Shown here: positions 41,727-49,943 of the stretch, in pieces | How positions within the stretch are numbered: the first letter of the stretch is position 1 | Layout of the letters: each line of letters begins with the position of its first letter | From: Actinokineospora terrae | GTDB taxonomy: Bacteria > Actinomycetota > Actinomycetes > Mycobacteriales > Pseudonocardiaceae | DNA: 64,000 bases | Direction: 5' to 3' | Assembly (NCBI RefSeq): GCF_900111175.1 | Contig: NZ_FOGI01000008.1 | Location: 310,001-374,000, forward strand | Notes under the pieces: generated by a model | Told to the model about the DNA's origin: nothing | Databases searched by the model: none | Seen by the model: the letters and a program-made list of their open reading frames with translations, nothing else | Program-made: the position numbers and the translations under genes

Positions 41727-44441
41727 CTAGTGCGCTGCCTCGTTCCAGGACTGGCCGAACCCGACCGACACGTCGAGCGGGACGCGCATCGTGAACGCGG
41801 CCGCCATCTGCGCGCGGACCAGCGCCTCGGCCTGCTCGCGCTCGCCGTCGGCCACCTCCAGCACCAGTTCGTCGTGGACCTGCAGCAGCATCCTGGTGCG
41901 CAGCCCGGCGGCGGCCAGCTCGCGGTGCACGTTGAGCATGGCGACCTTGATGATGTCGGCCGCGCTGCCCTGGATGGGGGCGTTGAGCGCCATCCGCTCG
42001 GCCATCTCGCGGCGCTGCCGGTTGTCGCTGGTGAGGTCGGGCAGGTAGCGGCGGCGGCCGAACAGGGTCTCGGTGTAGCCCTCCTTGCGCGCCCGCGCCA
42101 CCACCTCGTGCAGGTAGTCGCGGACCCCGCCGAAGCCCTGGAAGTAGTCGTCCATCAGGCCGCGGGCCTCCTCGGTGGAGATCCGCAGCTGCTGGGACAG
42201 GCCGTAGGCGGACAGGCCGTAGGCCAGGCCGTAGTTCATCGCCTTGATCTTGGCGCGCTGCTCCTGCGACACCGCGGTCGGCTCGACGGTGAACACGCGC
42301 GCGGCGGTGGCGGCGTGGAAGTCGAACCCGGAGTTGAACGCCTCGATCAGCGCCGCGTCCTCCGACAGGTGCGCCATGATCCGCATCTCGATCTGGCTGT
42401 AGTCGGCGGTGAGCAGCTCCGCGGAGCCCGCGCCGACCACGAACGCCTCGCGGATGGTGCGCCCGGCCTCGGTGCGGATCGGGATGTTCTGCAGGTTGGG
42501 CTCGGTGGAGGACAACCGGCCGGTGGCGGCGATGGTCTGGTTGAACGTGGTGTGGATGCGGCCGTCCTCGGACACCGACTTGATCAGGCCCTCGACGGTG
42601 ACCCGCAGCCTGGTGGCGTCGCGGTGCTCGAGCATGTGCGCCAGGAACGGGTGCTCGGTCTGCTCGTAGAGCGTGGTCAGCGCCTCGGCGTCGGTGGTGT
42701 AGCCGGTCTTGGTGCGCTTGGTCTTGGGCATCTGCAGCTCGTCGAACAGCACGACCTGCAGCTGCTTGGGCGAGCCGAGGTTGATCTCCTTGCCGATCAC
42801 GTCGAACGCGGCCCGCTCGGCGTCGCGCACCCTGGCGGCGAACTCCGACTCCAGGATGGACAGCCGCTCGCCGTCGACGGCGATGCCGACCGCCTCCAGC
42901 TCGGCCAGCACCCGCAGCAGCGGCAGCTCCATGTCGGCCAGCAGCGGCGCCTGCCCGGTCTCGGCGAGCGCGGTGTCGAGCGCGTCGGCCAGCTCGGCGA
43001 TCGCGCGGGCGCGCAGGATCTCCCCCGCGGCCAGCTTGCGGTCGTCGTCGCCCTCGTCGTCGAGCAGGGACAGCTGCTGCTCGCCGTCGCCGTCCTCGAC
43101 CCGCAGCTCGCGCTGCAGGTACCGCAGGACGAGGTCGTCGAGGTTGAAGGTGCGCTGGCCGGGACGCACCAGGTACGCGGCGAGCGCGGTGTCGGTGGCC
43201 AGGCCCGCGAGCTCCCAGCCGCGGTGGCGGACGGCGTGCAGGGAGCGCTTGACGTCGTGGGCGAGCTTGGGCGCGTCCGGGTCGGCCAGCCAGTCGCTGA
43301 ACGCCTTCTCGTCGTCCTCGGTGAGGGTGGTGACGTCGACGTAGACGCCCTCTCCCCCGGCGGTGGCCAGCGCGACCGACTTGAGCTCCACGGCCTGCCC
43401 GGACACGCCGGTCGCGACGTCGCGGAAGGACAGTCCGATCCGGGTGCCCCTGGGGGCGTGCGCGGCCAGCCAGCCGGGCAGCTCCCCCGCCGCGACGGCG
43501 CCGCCGCTGACCTCGAAGCCCTCCTCGGCCTCGGGTTCGGCGGTGGACAGGGTGGCGAAGAGCCGGTCGCGCAGCACCCGGAACTCGAGCTCGTCGAAGA
43601 GCCGGTGCACCGCGTCGCGGTCCCAGTCGCGCACCTCGAGGTCGTCCGGCCCGACCTCGAGATCGACGTCGCGGACCAGCTCGGTCAGCTGGCGGTTGAG
43701 CAGCACCGCGGCCAGGTTCGCGCGCAGCGCCTCACCCGCCTTGCCCTTGACCTCGTCGACCCGGTCGACCAGCTCGCCGAGCGAGCCGAACTGCTGGATC
43801 CACTTGGTGATGGTCTTCTCGCCGACGCCCTTGATGTTGGGCAGGTTGTCGCTGGGGTCGCCGCGCAGCGCCGCGAAGTCCGGGTACTGCGCCGGGGTCA
43901 GGCCGTACTTCTGCTGCACCAGCTCCGGGGTGTAGCGGGCCAGCTCGGAGACGCCCTTGACCGGGTAGAGCACGGTGACCTCGTCGGTGACCAGCTGCAG
44001 CGCGTCGCGGTCGCCGGTGCAGATCGCTACCTGGAACCCGGCGGCGGTGGCCTGCGTGGTCAGCGTGGCGATGAGGTCGTCTGCCTCGTAGTTGTCCTTG
44101 GCCAGCTTCGGGATGTTCAGCGTGCCCAGGACGTCCTCGATCAGGCTGACCTGGCCCTTGAACTCGTCCGGGCTGGCACTGCGGTTGGCCTTGTACTCGG
44201 CGAAGTGGTCGGTGCGGAAGGTCTTGCGCGAGACGTCGAAGCACACCGCGAGGTGGGTGGGCGCCTCATCGCGCAGCAGGTTGATCAGCATCGAGGTGAA
44301 GCCGTAGACGGCGTTGGTGTGCTGGCCGGTGCCGGTCTGGAAGTTCTCCTTGGGCAGCGCGAAGAACGCCCGGTACGCCATCGAGTGGCCGTCGATGAGC
44401 AGCAGCCGGGGGGTGGTACGGGTCTCAGTCTTCGCAGGCAC
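41727..44441 (-). CDS. polA: DNA polymerase I
   Basis: A 904-residue family A polymerase used for Okazaki-fragment processing and gap repair. Residues 1-~300 are the 5' nuclease (LLLIDGHSMAYRAF, ICTGDRDALQLV, GDPSDNLPNIKGVGEKT). The middle domain keeps the 3'-5' exonuclease fold without its acidic catalytic residues, as in other actinobacteria, so proofreading is not expected. The polymerase has motif A LTADYSQIEMRI, motif B RAKIKAMNYGLAYG and motif C LLQVHDELVLEV. TAGACT lies 6 nt before the GTG start and no ribosome-binding site is visible, suggesting leaderless expression. Confidence 0.97.
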   Translation of the reverse strand: MPAKTETRTTPRLLLIDGHSMAYRAFFALPKENFQTGTGQHTNAVYGFTSMLINLLRDEAPTHLAVCFDVSRKTFRTDHFAEYKANRSASPDEFKGQVSLIEDVLGTLNIPKLAKDNYEADDLIATLTTQATAAGFQVAICTGDRDALQLVTDEVTVLYPVKGVSELARYTPELVQQKYGLTPAQYPDFAALRGDPSDNLPNIKGVGEKTITKWIQQFGSLGELVDRVDEVKGKAGEALRANLAAVLLNRQLTELVRDVDLEVGPDDLEVRDWDRDAVHRLFDELEFRVLRDRLFATLSTAEPEAEEGFEVSGGAVAAGELPGWLAAHAPRGTRIGLSFRDVATGVSGQAVELKSVALATAGGEGVYVDVTTLTEDDEKAFSDWLADPDAPKLAHDVKRSLHAVRHRGWELAGLATDTALAAYLVRPGQRTFNLDDLVLRYLQRELRVEDGDGEQQLSLLDDEGDDDRKLAAGEILRARAIAELADALDTALAETGQAPLLADMELPLLRVLAELEAVGIAVDGERLSILESEFAARVRDAERAAFDVIGKEINLGSPKQLQVVLFDELQMPKTKRTKTGYTTDAEALTTLYEQTEHPFLAHMLEHRDATRLRVTVEGLIKSVSEDGRIHTTFNQTIAATGRLSSTEPNLQNIPIRTEAGRTIREAFVVGAGSAELLTADYSQIEMRIMAHLSEDAALIEAFNSGFDFHAATAARVFTVEPTAVSQEQRAKIKAMNYGLAYGLSAYGLSQQLRISTEEARGLMDDYFQGFGGVRDYLHEVVARARKEGYTETLFGRRRYLPDLTSDNRQRREMAERMALNAPIQGSAADIIKVAMLNVHRELAAAGLRTRMLLQVHDELVLEVADGEREQAEALVRAQMAAAFTMRVPLDVSVGFGQSWNEAAH

Positions 44442-44447
44442 GGTCCG

Positions 44448-44457
44448 AGTCTAGGGT
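44448..44457. promoter_or_regulatory. overlapping divergent -10 elements, polA and thioesterase
   Basis: TAGACT (minus strand, 44448-44453) is 6 nt from the polA start. TAGGGT (plus strand, 44452-44457) shares two base pairs with it and would serve the thioesterase gene, with a short leader. Transcription of the two genes should be mutually exclusive on one DNA copy. Confidence 0.4.
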
Positions 44458-44484
44458 GGGGCACCGACACCCTTCGGAGGACCC

Positions 44485-44925
44485 ATGAGCGGGATCGACC
44501 GCGACAAGCTGCCCGGGGCGCGCCCGGAGGTGGCCGACCAGTTCCTGCCGGACAAGCTCGGCATCGACATCACCGACTGGACCCCCACCCGGCTGGTGGG
44601 CACCATGCCGGTGGCGGGCAACCTCCAGCCCTACGGCCTGCTGCACGGCGGCGCGAACGCCGTCCTCGCCGAGACCCTCGGCTCGATCGCCGCGGTCCTC
44701 AACGCCCCCGAGGGCAAGCTCGCGGTCGGCCTGGAACTGTCCTGCACACACCACCGAGCCGTCCGCTCCGGCCTGGTCACCGCGGTCTGCGTCCCACTGC
44801 ACGTCGGCCGCACCACCTCGACCTTCGAGATCACCATCACCGACGACCACGACCGCCGCACCTGCACCGCCCGCCTGACCTGCGTGACCATCACCAAGGC
44901 CCCCGGCGAGACCCCACCCGCGTAG
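44485..44925 (+). CDS. hotdog-fold thioesterase (PaaI type)
   Basis: A 146-residue acyl-CoA thioesterase-like protein. The hotdog signature is NLQPYGLLHGGANAVLAETLGS, in which GLLHGG and the following Glu form the active site, followed by VGLELSCTHHRAVRSG. It resembles the PaaI/menaquinone DHNA-CoA thioesterase group. A GGAGG ribosome-binding site precedes the ATG. It is divergent from polA, as in several actinomycetes. Confidence 0.9.
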   Translation: MSGIDRDKLPGARPEVADQFLPDKLGIDITDWTPTRLVGTMPVAGNLQPYGLLHGGANAVLAETLGSIAAVLNAPEGKLAVGLELSCTHHRAVRSGLVTAVCVPLHVGRTTSTFEITITDDHDRRTCTARLTCVTITKAPGETPPA

Positions 44926-45200
44926 GCCTGGCGCCCGGCCGTGCTCCTGGGACGCTTTGGCCCTAGATCACCGCTCCTCCTGGCCGGACAGCCTCAATCT
45001 CGCCCGATTGCGCCGCTCCAGCCCCAGATCACCACTCCCGCACGGCTGTGCCACTCCCGCCCGACAGCCCCGCGTTCGCCCGACAGCACAGCGCTCCCCT
45101 GCCCCAGCCTGCCGCAGGCGATCCCCGCCCCCGGCCTGCCCCGATCCCCCGTCGAACGACCTGCCCCCAGCACGTCCACGGCTGCCCACAACCGCCGTCT
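44926..45200. other. non-coding, C-rich intergenic tract before repeat copy D
   Basis: No gene is supported. The plus strand downstream of the thioesterase gene is C-rich and G-poor, with CCCGACAGC/CCGACAGCACAGCG short repeats. It leads directly into repeat copy D, the same arrangement as before copies A, B and C. Confidence 0.55.
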
Positions 45201-45346
45201 CGCGCGCCCGCGAGGACCCTCGCCCAGCCCCCACCCACTCCGGGGGGCGTCCCAGTGCCAGTCTACCGGCGGCCACCGACAGGCGATCTTGGAACGGGCC
45301 GTCGAAGATCCACATGTGGACAACTTCTGTCGCTGAGCCGAGTGAA
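45201..45346 (+). repeat. dispersed intergenic repeat with DnaA box, copy D
   Basis: A 146-bp copy, closest to copy A. The box reads TTGTCCACA on the minus strand (45315-45323), the form preferred by high-G+C actinobacterial DnaA. The outer (CGACAG/CTGTCG) and inner (GATCTT/AAGATC) arms are perfect. It lies between the convergent thioesterase and livF genes, upstream of the liv terminator. Confidence 0.9.
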
Positions 45347-45464
45347 TGTCGCGCCAGGAATCGCCACGTCGGGCCCCAGCAGGTAACCCACATCGGCGAC
45401 CAGAAGACAAAGCCGCCCAAAACCCGGCAACCAGCCCCGTCACCACAACTGTCCACAAAGGAAA

Positions 45465-45496
45465 GGGCCGCACCCGGGAACACCCGGATGCGGCCC
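45465..45496 (-). terminator. intrinsic terminator of the liv operon
   Basis: Arms GGGCCGCACCCGGG and CCCGGATGCGGCCC (one mismatch, AACA loop), followed on the transcribed strand by TTTCCTTTG. It begins 16 nt past the livF stop. Confidence 0.85.
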
Positions 45497-45512
45497 CAAC
45501 CTCAGGAATCCC

Positions 45513-46226
45513 TCAGTCCTCACCCAGATAAGCCGCCCGCACGCGCTCGTCGGCCAGGAGCTCATGCCCCGGACCCTCCAGCGTCGTGCGGCCCAGGTCG
45601 ACCACATACCCGCGGTCGGACAGCGCCAACGCCGCCAGGGCGTTCTGCTCGACCAGCAGGATGGTGGTGCCCGCGGCCTGCAGTTCCTTGATGGTGTCGA
45701 AGATCCGCTGGGTCATGATCGGCGAGAGGCCCATGGAGGGCTCGTCGAGCATGAGCAGGCGGGGGCGCGACATCATGGCGCGGCCGATGGCGAGCATCTG
45801 CTGCTCGCCGCCGGAGAACAGGCCCGCTTTGAGGGTGCGGCGCTGGCCGAGCACCGGGAACAGGTCGTACACCCGCTGCATGTCCGCCGCGACACCGGAG
45901 TCCTTGCGGACGTAGGCGCCGAGTTGCAGGTTCTCCTCGACCGTCATCCGGCCGAAGAGCCTGCGGCCCTCGGGGCAGTGCGCGACGCCGCGTTCCAGGA
46001 TGGTGTGCGCGGCCAGGTCGGCGATCGGCTTGCCCTCCAGCAGGATGGTGCCGGACTTGGGCCGCAGCAGACCCGAGATGGTGCGCAGCGTCGTGGTCTT
46101 GCCCGCGCCGTTGCTGCCGATGAGGCTGACGATCTGGCCCTCGCCGACGGCGAACGACACGTCCCGGACGGCCTCGATGGCGCCGTAGGCGACGCTGAGG
46201 TTCTGCACCTCCAGCAGTGCGGTCAC
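45513..46226 (-). CDS. livF: branched-chain amino-acid ABC transporter ATP-binding protein
   Basis: A 237-residue ABC ATPase: Walker A GSNGAGKTTTL, signature LFSGGEQQML, Walker B RLLMLDEPSMGLSP. The Q-loop/arm region contains HCPEGRRLFGRMTVEENL, characteristic of LivF. It powers import together with LivG. The GTG start overlaps the livG stop (GTGA). It is the last gene of the livKHMGF run and is followed by an intrinsic terminator. Confidence 0.95.
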   Translation of the reverse strand: MTALLEVQNLSVAYGAIEAVRDVSFAVGEGQIVSLIGSNGAGKTTTLRTISGLLRPKSGTILLEGKPIADLAAHTILERGVAHCPEGRRLFGRMTVEENLQLGAYVRKDSGVAADMQRVYDLFPVLGQRRTLKAGLFSGGEQQMLAIGRAMMSRPRLLMLDEPSMGLSPIMTQRIFDTIKELQAAGTTILLVEQNALAALALSDRGYVVDLGRTTLEGPGHELLADERVRAAYLGED

Positions 46227-47107
46227 CGCTTGCCTCCCTCGTGGCCGTCCTGGTCGCGGACCGGCTGGATGACCTGGGTCGCCTCCGGGCCGCCGTGCGC
46301 GACCTCCTCGGCGTACTGGCGGACCTCGGCCTCGACCTCGTCCGGTGGCTTGCCCAGGTACGCCTCGATGACCCTGGGGTCGGCGCGCACCACCTCCGGC
46401 GTGCCCTCGACCAGCAGCTGGCCCTGCACGAGCACGGAGACGTGGTCGCACAGCGAGAAGATGAACTTCGTGTCGTGCTCGATGACGACCACCGCGACGC
46501 CGGTCTCGCGGATCGCGAAGATCAGCTGCCGGGTCGCCTCGGTCTCCTGCGGGTTCATGCCCGCGGTGGGCTCGTCGAGCAGCAGCACCTTCGGGTCGGT
46601 GGCCAGCGCGCGGGCGATCTCGAGCCTGCGCTGGTCGCCGTAGGGCAGGTTGCGGGCCAGTTCGTCGTGCGCCTTGCCGAGCCCGACGAACTCCAGCAGC
46701 TCCAGTGCGCGGTCGCGCGCGTCCCGCTCACCCCGCTGGTAGGCCGGGCCGTGGAACAGCGAGGCCAGCGGGCCCTGCTTCATCCGCGCGTGCCGCCCGA
46801 CCAGGACGTTCTCCAGCGAGGTCATGCTGGGGAAGAGCCGGATGTTCTGGAAGGTGCGGGCGACACCGGCCACGGTCACCGCGGCCGGGTCGGTCGGCAG
46901 GACCTTGCCGCGCAGCTGCACGTTGCCCGTGGTGGGCGAGTACAGGCCGGTGAGGCAGTTGAAGAAGGTCGTCTTGCCCGCGCCGTTGGGCCCGATGAGC
47001 CCGAGGATCTGGCCCTCCTGCAGGCGCAGGCTGACGTTGGACAGCGCGGTGAGGCCACCGAAGACCATCGACACGCTGTTGGCGGCGAGCACCGGGGGCG
47101 CGCTCAT
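46223..47107 (-). CDS. livG: branched-chain amino-acid ABC transporter ATP-binding protein
   Basis: A 294-residue ABC ATPase: Walker A GPNGAGKTTFFNCLTG, the LivG-type VARTFQNIRLFPSMT, signature LPYGDQRRLEIARAL, and LLLDEPTAGMNPQE. The C-terminal ~45 residues extend past the usual end and are acidic. It partners LivF on the cytoplasmic face of the LivH/LivM permease. The start overlaps the livM stop by 4 nt. Confidence 0.95.
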   Translation of the reverse strand: MSAPPVLAANSVSMVFGGLTALSNVSLRLQEGQILGLIGPNGAGKTTFFNCLTGLYSPTTGNVQLRGKVLPTDPAAVTVAGVARTFQNIRLFPSMTSLENVLVGRHARMKQGPLASLFHGPAYQRGERDARDRALELLEFVGLGKAHDELARNLPYGDQRRLEIARALATDPKVLLLDEPTAGMNPQETEATRQLIFAIRETGVAVVVIEHDTKFIFSLCDHVSVLVQGQLLVEGTPEVVRADPRVIEAYLGKPPDEVEAEVRQYAEEVAHGGPEATQVIQPVRDQDGHEGGKR

Positions 47108-48942
47108 CGGGTCACCGCCTTCTCGTCACCGGGGGTGTCGTGCACGTTGAGCTCCTCGATCGGCACCCCGTCGGCGCCCTCGTCGGCGAGTTCGGCCCTG
47201 CGGTGCCGGTCGGGCACCAGGCCCTGCGGCCGGAAGCGCATGATCAGCACCAGCGCCAGGCCGAACAGCATGAGCCGGTAGTCGGAGAACTCGCGCAGCT
47301 TCTCCGGCAGCACCAGCAGCAGCGCGGCACCGAGCACGGCGCCCGGGATGGAGCCCATGCCGCCGAGGATGACCGCGGCGAGCAGCGTCACCGACTCGAT
47401 GAACTGGAAGCTGTCGTAGGCCACTGTGGACGTCTTGTGCGCGAACACCGCGCCCGCCAGGCCCGCCAGCGTCGCGCCGATCAGGAAGGCGAGGATCTTC
47501 GCCTGCCCGGTCTTGATGCCCATGGCCCGCGCCGCGTCCTCGTCCTCGCGGATGGCGATCCAGGCACGGCCGATGCGCGAGTTCTTGAGGTTCGCGAACA
47601 CCACCATGACCAGGGCCACCAGCACGATGATCAGCACGTAGTAGAGAACGCCGGAAGGCAGCTCTACGGAGCCGATGGTCAGCGGCTTGTCGAAGGACTG
47701 GCCGAACCAGTTGATCGGCGGAACGTTGGGGATGGCGTTGGCGCCACCGGTGAGGTCGCCGATGTTGTTCTGCGCGGCCTTCTTGAAGATCTCACCGAAG
47801 GCGAGGGTAACGATGGCCAGGTAGTCACCGCGCACCCGCAGCGTCGGTGAACCGACGACCGCGCCGAAGATGCCTGCCACGACCGCGGCGATGATCGCCG
47901 CCACCACGAACGGCAGCTCGATGTCGAACGCGGCGGCAGCGGCACCGGAGAAGTTCGCCGCGACGAACGCGCCGATGCCCAGGAACGCCACGTACCCCAG
48001 GTCGAGCAGACCGGCGAGGCCGACGACGATGTTGAGGCCGATGGCGGTCGCGGCGTACACGCCGATGTTGGCCGCCGTGGTCATCCAGTAGTCGGTGCCC
48101 GCCTCGGTGAACGGCAACCCGAGCGCCACCAGCAGCAGCACCACGACGCTGAACCACTTGTGCTGGTCCGAGAGCGCGGAGATCCAGGTGGTGAGGCCGA
48201 TCGCCTGCAGCGCACCGAGGACACCGGCCAGGAAGGCGAGCAGGGACAGGAAGATCGGGCCCGCGTACGGGTTGCCGACACCGCCCTGACCGCCGGCGTT
48301 GAGCATCATCGCGACGACGAGCAGGAGCACGACGAAGGAGATGACCAGCACCGCGTAGGCGACGAGCCTGGGGACCGCGGACTTCCAGTGCGGCACCGGT
48401 TCCAGCACGCCACCGGTCTTGGCGGCGAACAGCAGCAGCAGGCCCGCGACGAGGGTCGCGATGCCGCCGAAGGCGAAGTTCTCGCCGTCGGAGGTGATCG
48501 CGCCGAGACCGCCGCCGTCGATCACCGGGAAGAGGATGTTCACCAGCGCGATGCCGATCGCGCCGAGGCCGAGGGCGCGCAGCACCCTGCGCCGCGGCAG
48601 CGGGAGGAACAGCACGACGATGGCGAGGACGCCCAGCACCAGCGTGTGCAGGCGGAACCCGCTCAGCGCGAAGGGGGCGTCGAAGAACTGCAGGGTCGCC
48701 TTGTCCGGGTAGGGACCGTCGTTGAGGCGGAAGGTCACCCACGGCAGCAGGGCGCCGACGACGGCGATGACACCACCGGTCAGGCCCAGTGGGCGGTCCA
48801 GCGCCGGGCGCGTGGCCAGGAAGGCGGACGCCGCGCGCCAGCCGAGGCGCAGCACGTACACCACGCCGATGACGACCGCGATGGCGAGCAGGACCTGGCC
48901 GAGCCAGATCCAGCCGTCCGGGTACTCGATCCACTCTTTCAC
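47104..48942 (-). CDS. livM: branched-chain amino-acid ABC transporter permease with long N-terminal extension
   Basis: A 612-residue permease, nearly twice the usual ~330. Residues ~285-590 are a normal LivM (GLNIVVGLAGLLDLGYVAFLGIGAF, then LRVRGDYLAIVTLAFGEIFK and the coupling-helix region AWIAIREDEDAARAMGI). Residues 1-~275 add roughly seven further hydrophobic helices and a short periplasmic segment (RLNDGPYPDKATLQFFDAP) of unknown role. There is no internal start that would separate the two parts, and the GTG start overlaps the livH stop, so the extension is part of the gene. Confidence 0.9.
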   Translation of the reverse strand: MKEWIEYPDGWIWLGQVLLAIAVVIGVVYVLRLGWRAASAFLATRPALDRPLGLTGGVIAVVGALLPWVTFRLNDGPYPDKATLQFFDAPFALSGFRLHTLVLGVLAIVVLFLPLPRRRVLRALGLGAIGIALVNILFPVIDGGGLGAITSDGENFAFGGIATLVAGLLLLFAAKTGGVLEPVPHWKSAVPRLVAYAVLVISFVVLLLVVAMMLNAGGQGGVGNPYAGPIFLSLLAFLAGVLGALQAIGLTTWISALSDQHKWFSVVVLLLVALGLPFTEAGTDYWMTTAANIGVYAATAIGLNIVVGLAGLLDLGYVAFLGIGAFVAANFSGAAAAAFDIELPFVVAAIIAAVVAGIFGAVVGSPTLRVRGDYLAIVTLAFGEIFKKAAQNNIGDLTGGANAIPNVPPINWFGQSFDKPLTIGSVELPSGVLYYVLIIVLVALVMVVFANLKNSRIGRAWIAIREDEDAARAMGIKTGQAKILAFLIGATLAGLAGAVFAHKTSTVAYDSFQFIESVTLLAAVILGGMGSIPGAVLGAALLLVLPEKLREFSDYRLMLFGLALVLIMRFRPQGLVPDRHRRAELADEGADGVPIEELNVHDTPGDEKAVTR

Positions 48943-49868
48943 GCGCGCACCCTTTCCGGCTCACCGAACAGGCCCTGCGGCCGGAAGACGAGCACCACGA
49001 TCAGCAGGACGAAGATCCACACCAGGTCGTACTGCGTCCCACCGGGGAAGTACTGCCCGGAGAGGGTCTTGATCAGGCCGATGGCGAAACCGCCGATGAC
49101 GGCGCCCTTGATGCTGCCGACACCGCCGAGCACGGCCGCGGTGAAGGCGAAGATGCCGTAGAGGAAGCCGACCTCGGTGTCGACGTTGGTGATGTGGATG
49201 CCGTAGAGCACACCCGCGATGCCCGCCAGCGCGCCACCGATGGTGAAGGTGAGCACGATCGTGCGGTTGGGGTTGACCCCCATCAGCCGGGCGGTGTCCG
49301 GGTCCTGGGCGGTCGCGCGCATCGCGCGGCCCATCCGGGAACGGGTGATGTAGGTCTGCAGGATGATGGCGCCGACGATGGAGACCACGATCATCAGGAT
49401 CGCCGTCGAGCCGATGTTCACCGTGCCGTCGAAGAACTCGAACCGGAACTGGTGGTCGACGAAGGCGCGGGGGAAGGGGACGGGGGCGGTCGCGCCGGGG
49501 TAGCCGAGGCGGACGACCTCCTTGAGGATGACCGAGACGCCGAGCGCCGTGATCAACGGTGCCAGGCGGGGTGCGTTGCGCAGGGGCCGGTAGGCGAAGC
49601 GCTCCATGACCACCGCGAGGACCACGGCGACCACGGCACCCCCGATGGCCATCAACGGCAGTGCCAGCCACCAGTCGCTGCGCCAGCTCGGCGGGAGGAA
49701 GTACCGGTACGTGGCGAGCGAGGCGAACCCGCCAACCATGAAGACCTCGCCGTGCGCGAAGTTGATCAACTGGATGATGCCGTACACCATCGTGTAGCCG
49801 AGTGCGATGAGCGCGATCAAGCCACCCAGCACCAGGCCGTTAATGAGCTGCTGTAGCAGCGTGGCCAC
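48939..49868 (-). CDS. livH: branched-chain amino-acid ABC transporter permease
   Basis: A 309-residue LivH-type permease with about eight membrane helices: LINGLVLGGLIALIALGYT, IIQLINFAHGEVFMVGG, and the coupling helix MGRAMRATAQDPDTARLMG. With LivM it forms the membrane channel. The GTG at 49868 sits 4 nt after GGAGGT; earlier in-frame starts would include the ribosome-binding site. A 75-nt gap separates it from livK. Confidence 0.95.
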   Translation of the reverse strand: MATLLQQLINGLVLGGLIALIALGYTMVYGIIQLINFAHGEVFMVGGFASLATYRYFLPPSWRSDWWLALPLMAIGGAVVAVVLAVVMERFAYRPLRNAPRLAPLITALGVSVILKEVVRLGYPGATAPVPFPRAFVDHQFRFEFFDGTVNIGSTAILMIVVSIVGAIILQTYITRSRMGRAMRATAQDPDTARLMGVNPNRTIVLTFTIGGALAGIAGVLYGIHITNVDTEVGFLYGIFAFTAAVLGGVGSIKGAVIGGFAIGLIKTLSGQYFPGGTQYDLVWIFVLLIVVLVFRPQGLFGEPERVRA

Positions 49869-49943
49869 GTCTACCTCCAAGAGCGGCGGGGGCGGGCTGG
49901 TGGGCCCGCCCCCGCCACGTGCGGTTGGACAAGAAGTTCCGGC

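Noticed and set aside
41682..44966. Plus-strand open frame of ~1090 codons
   Set aside because: Antisense of polA; low-complexity Arg/Val/Gln/Leu/Gly sequence.
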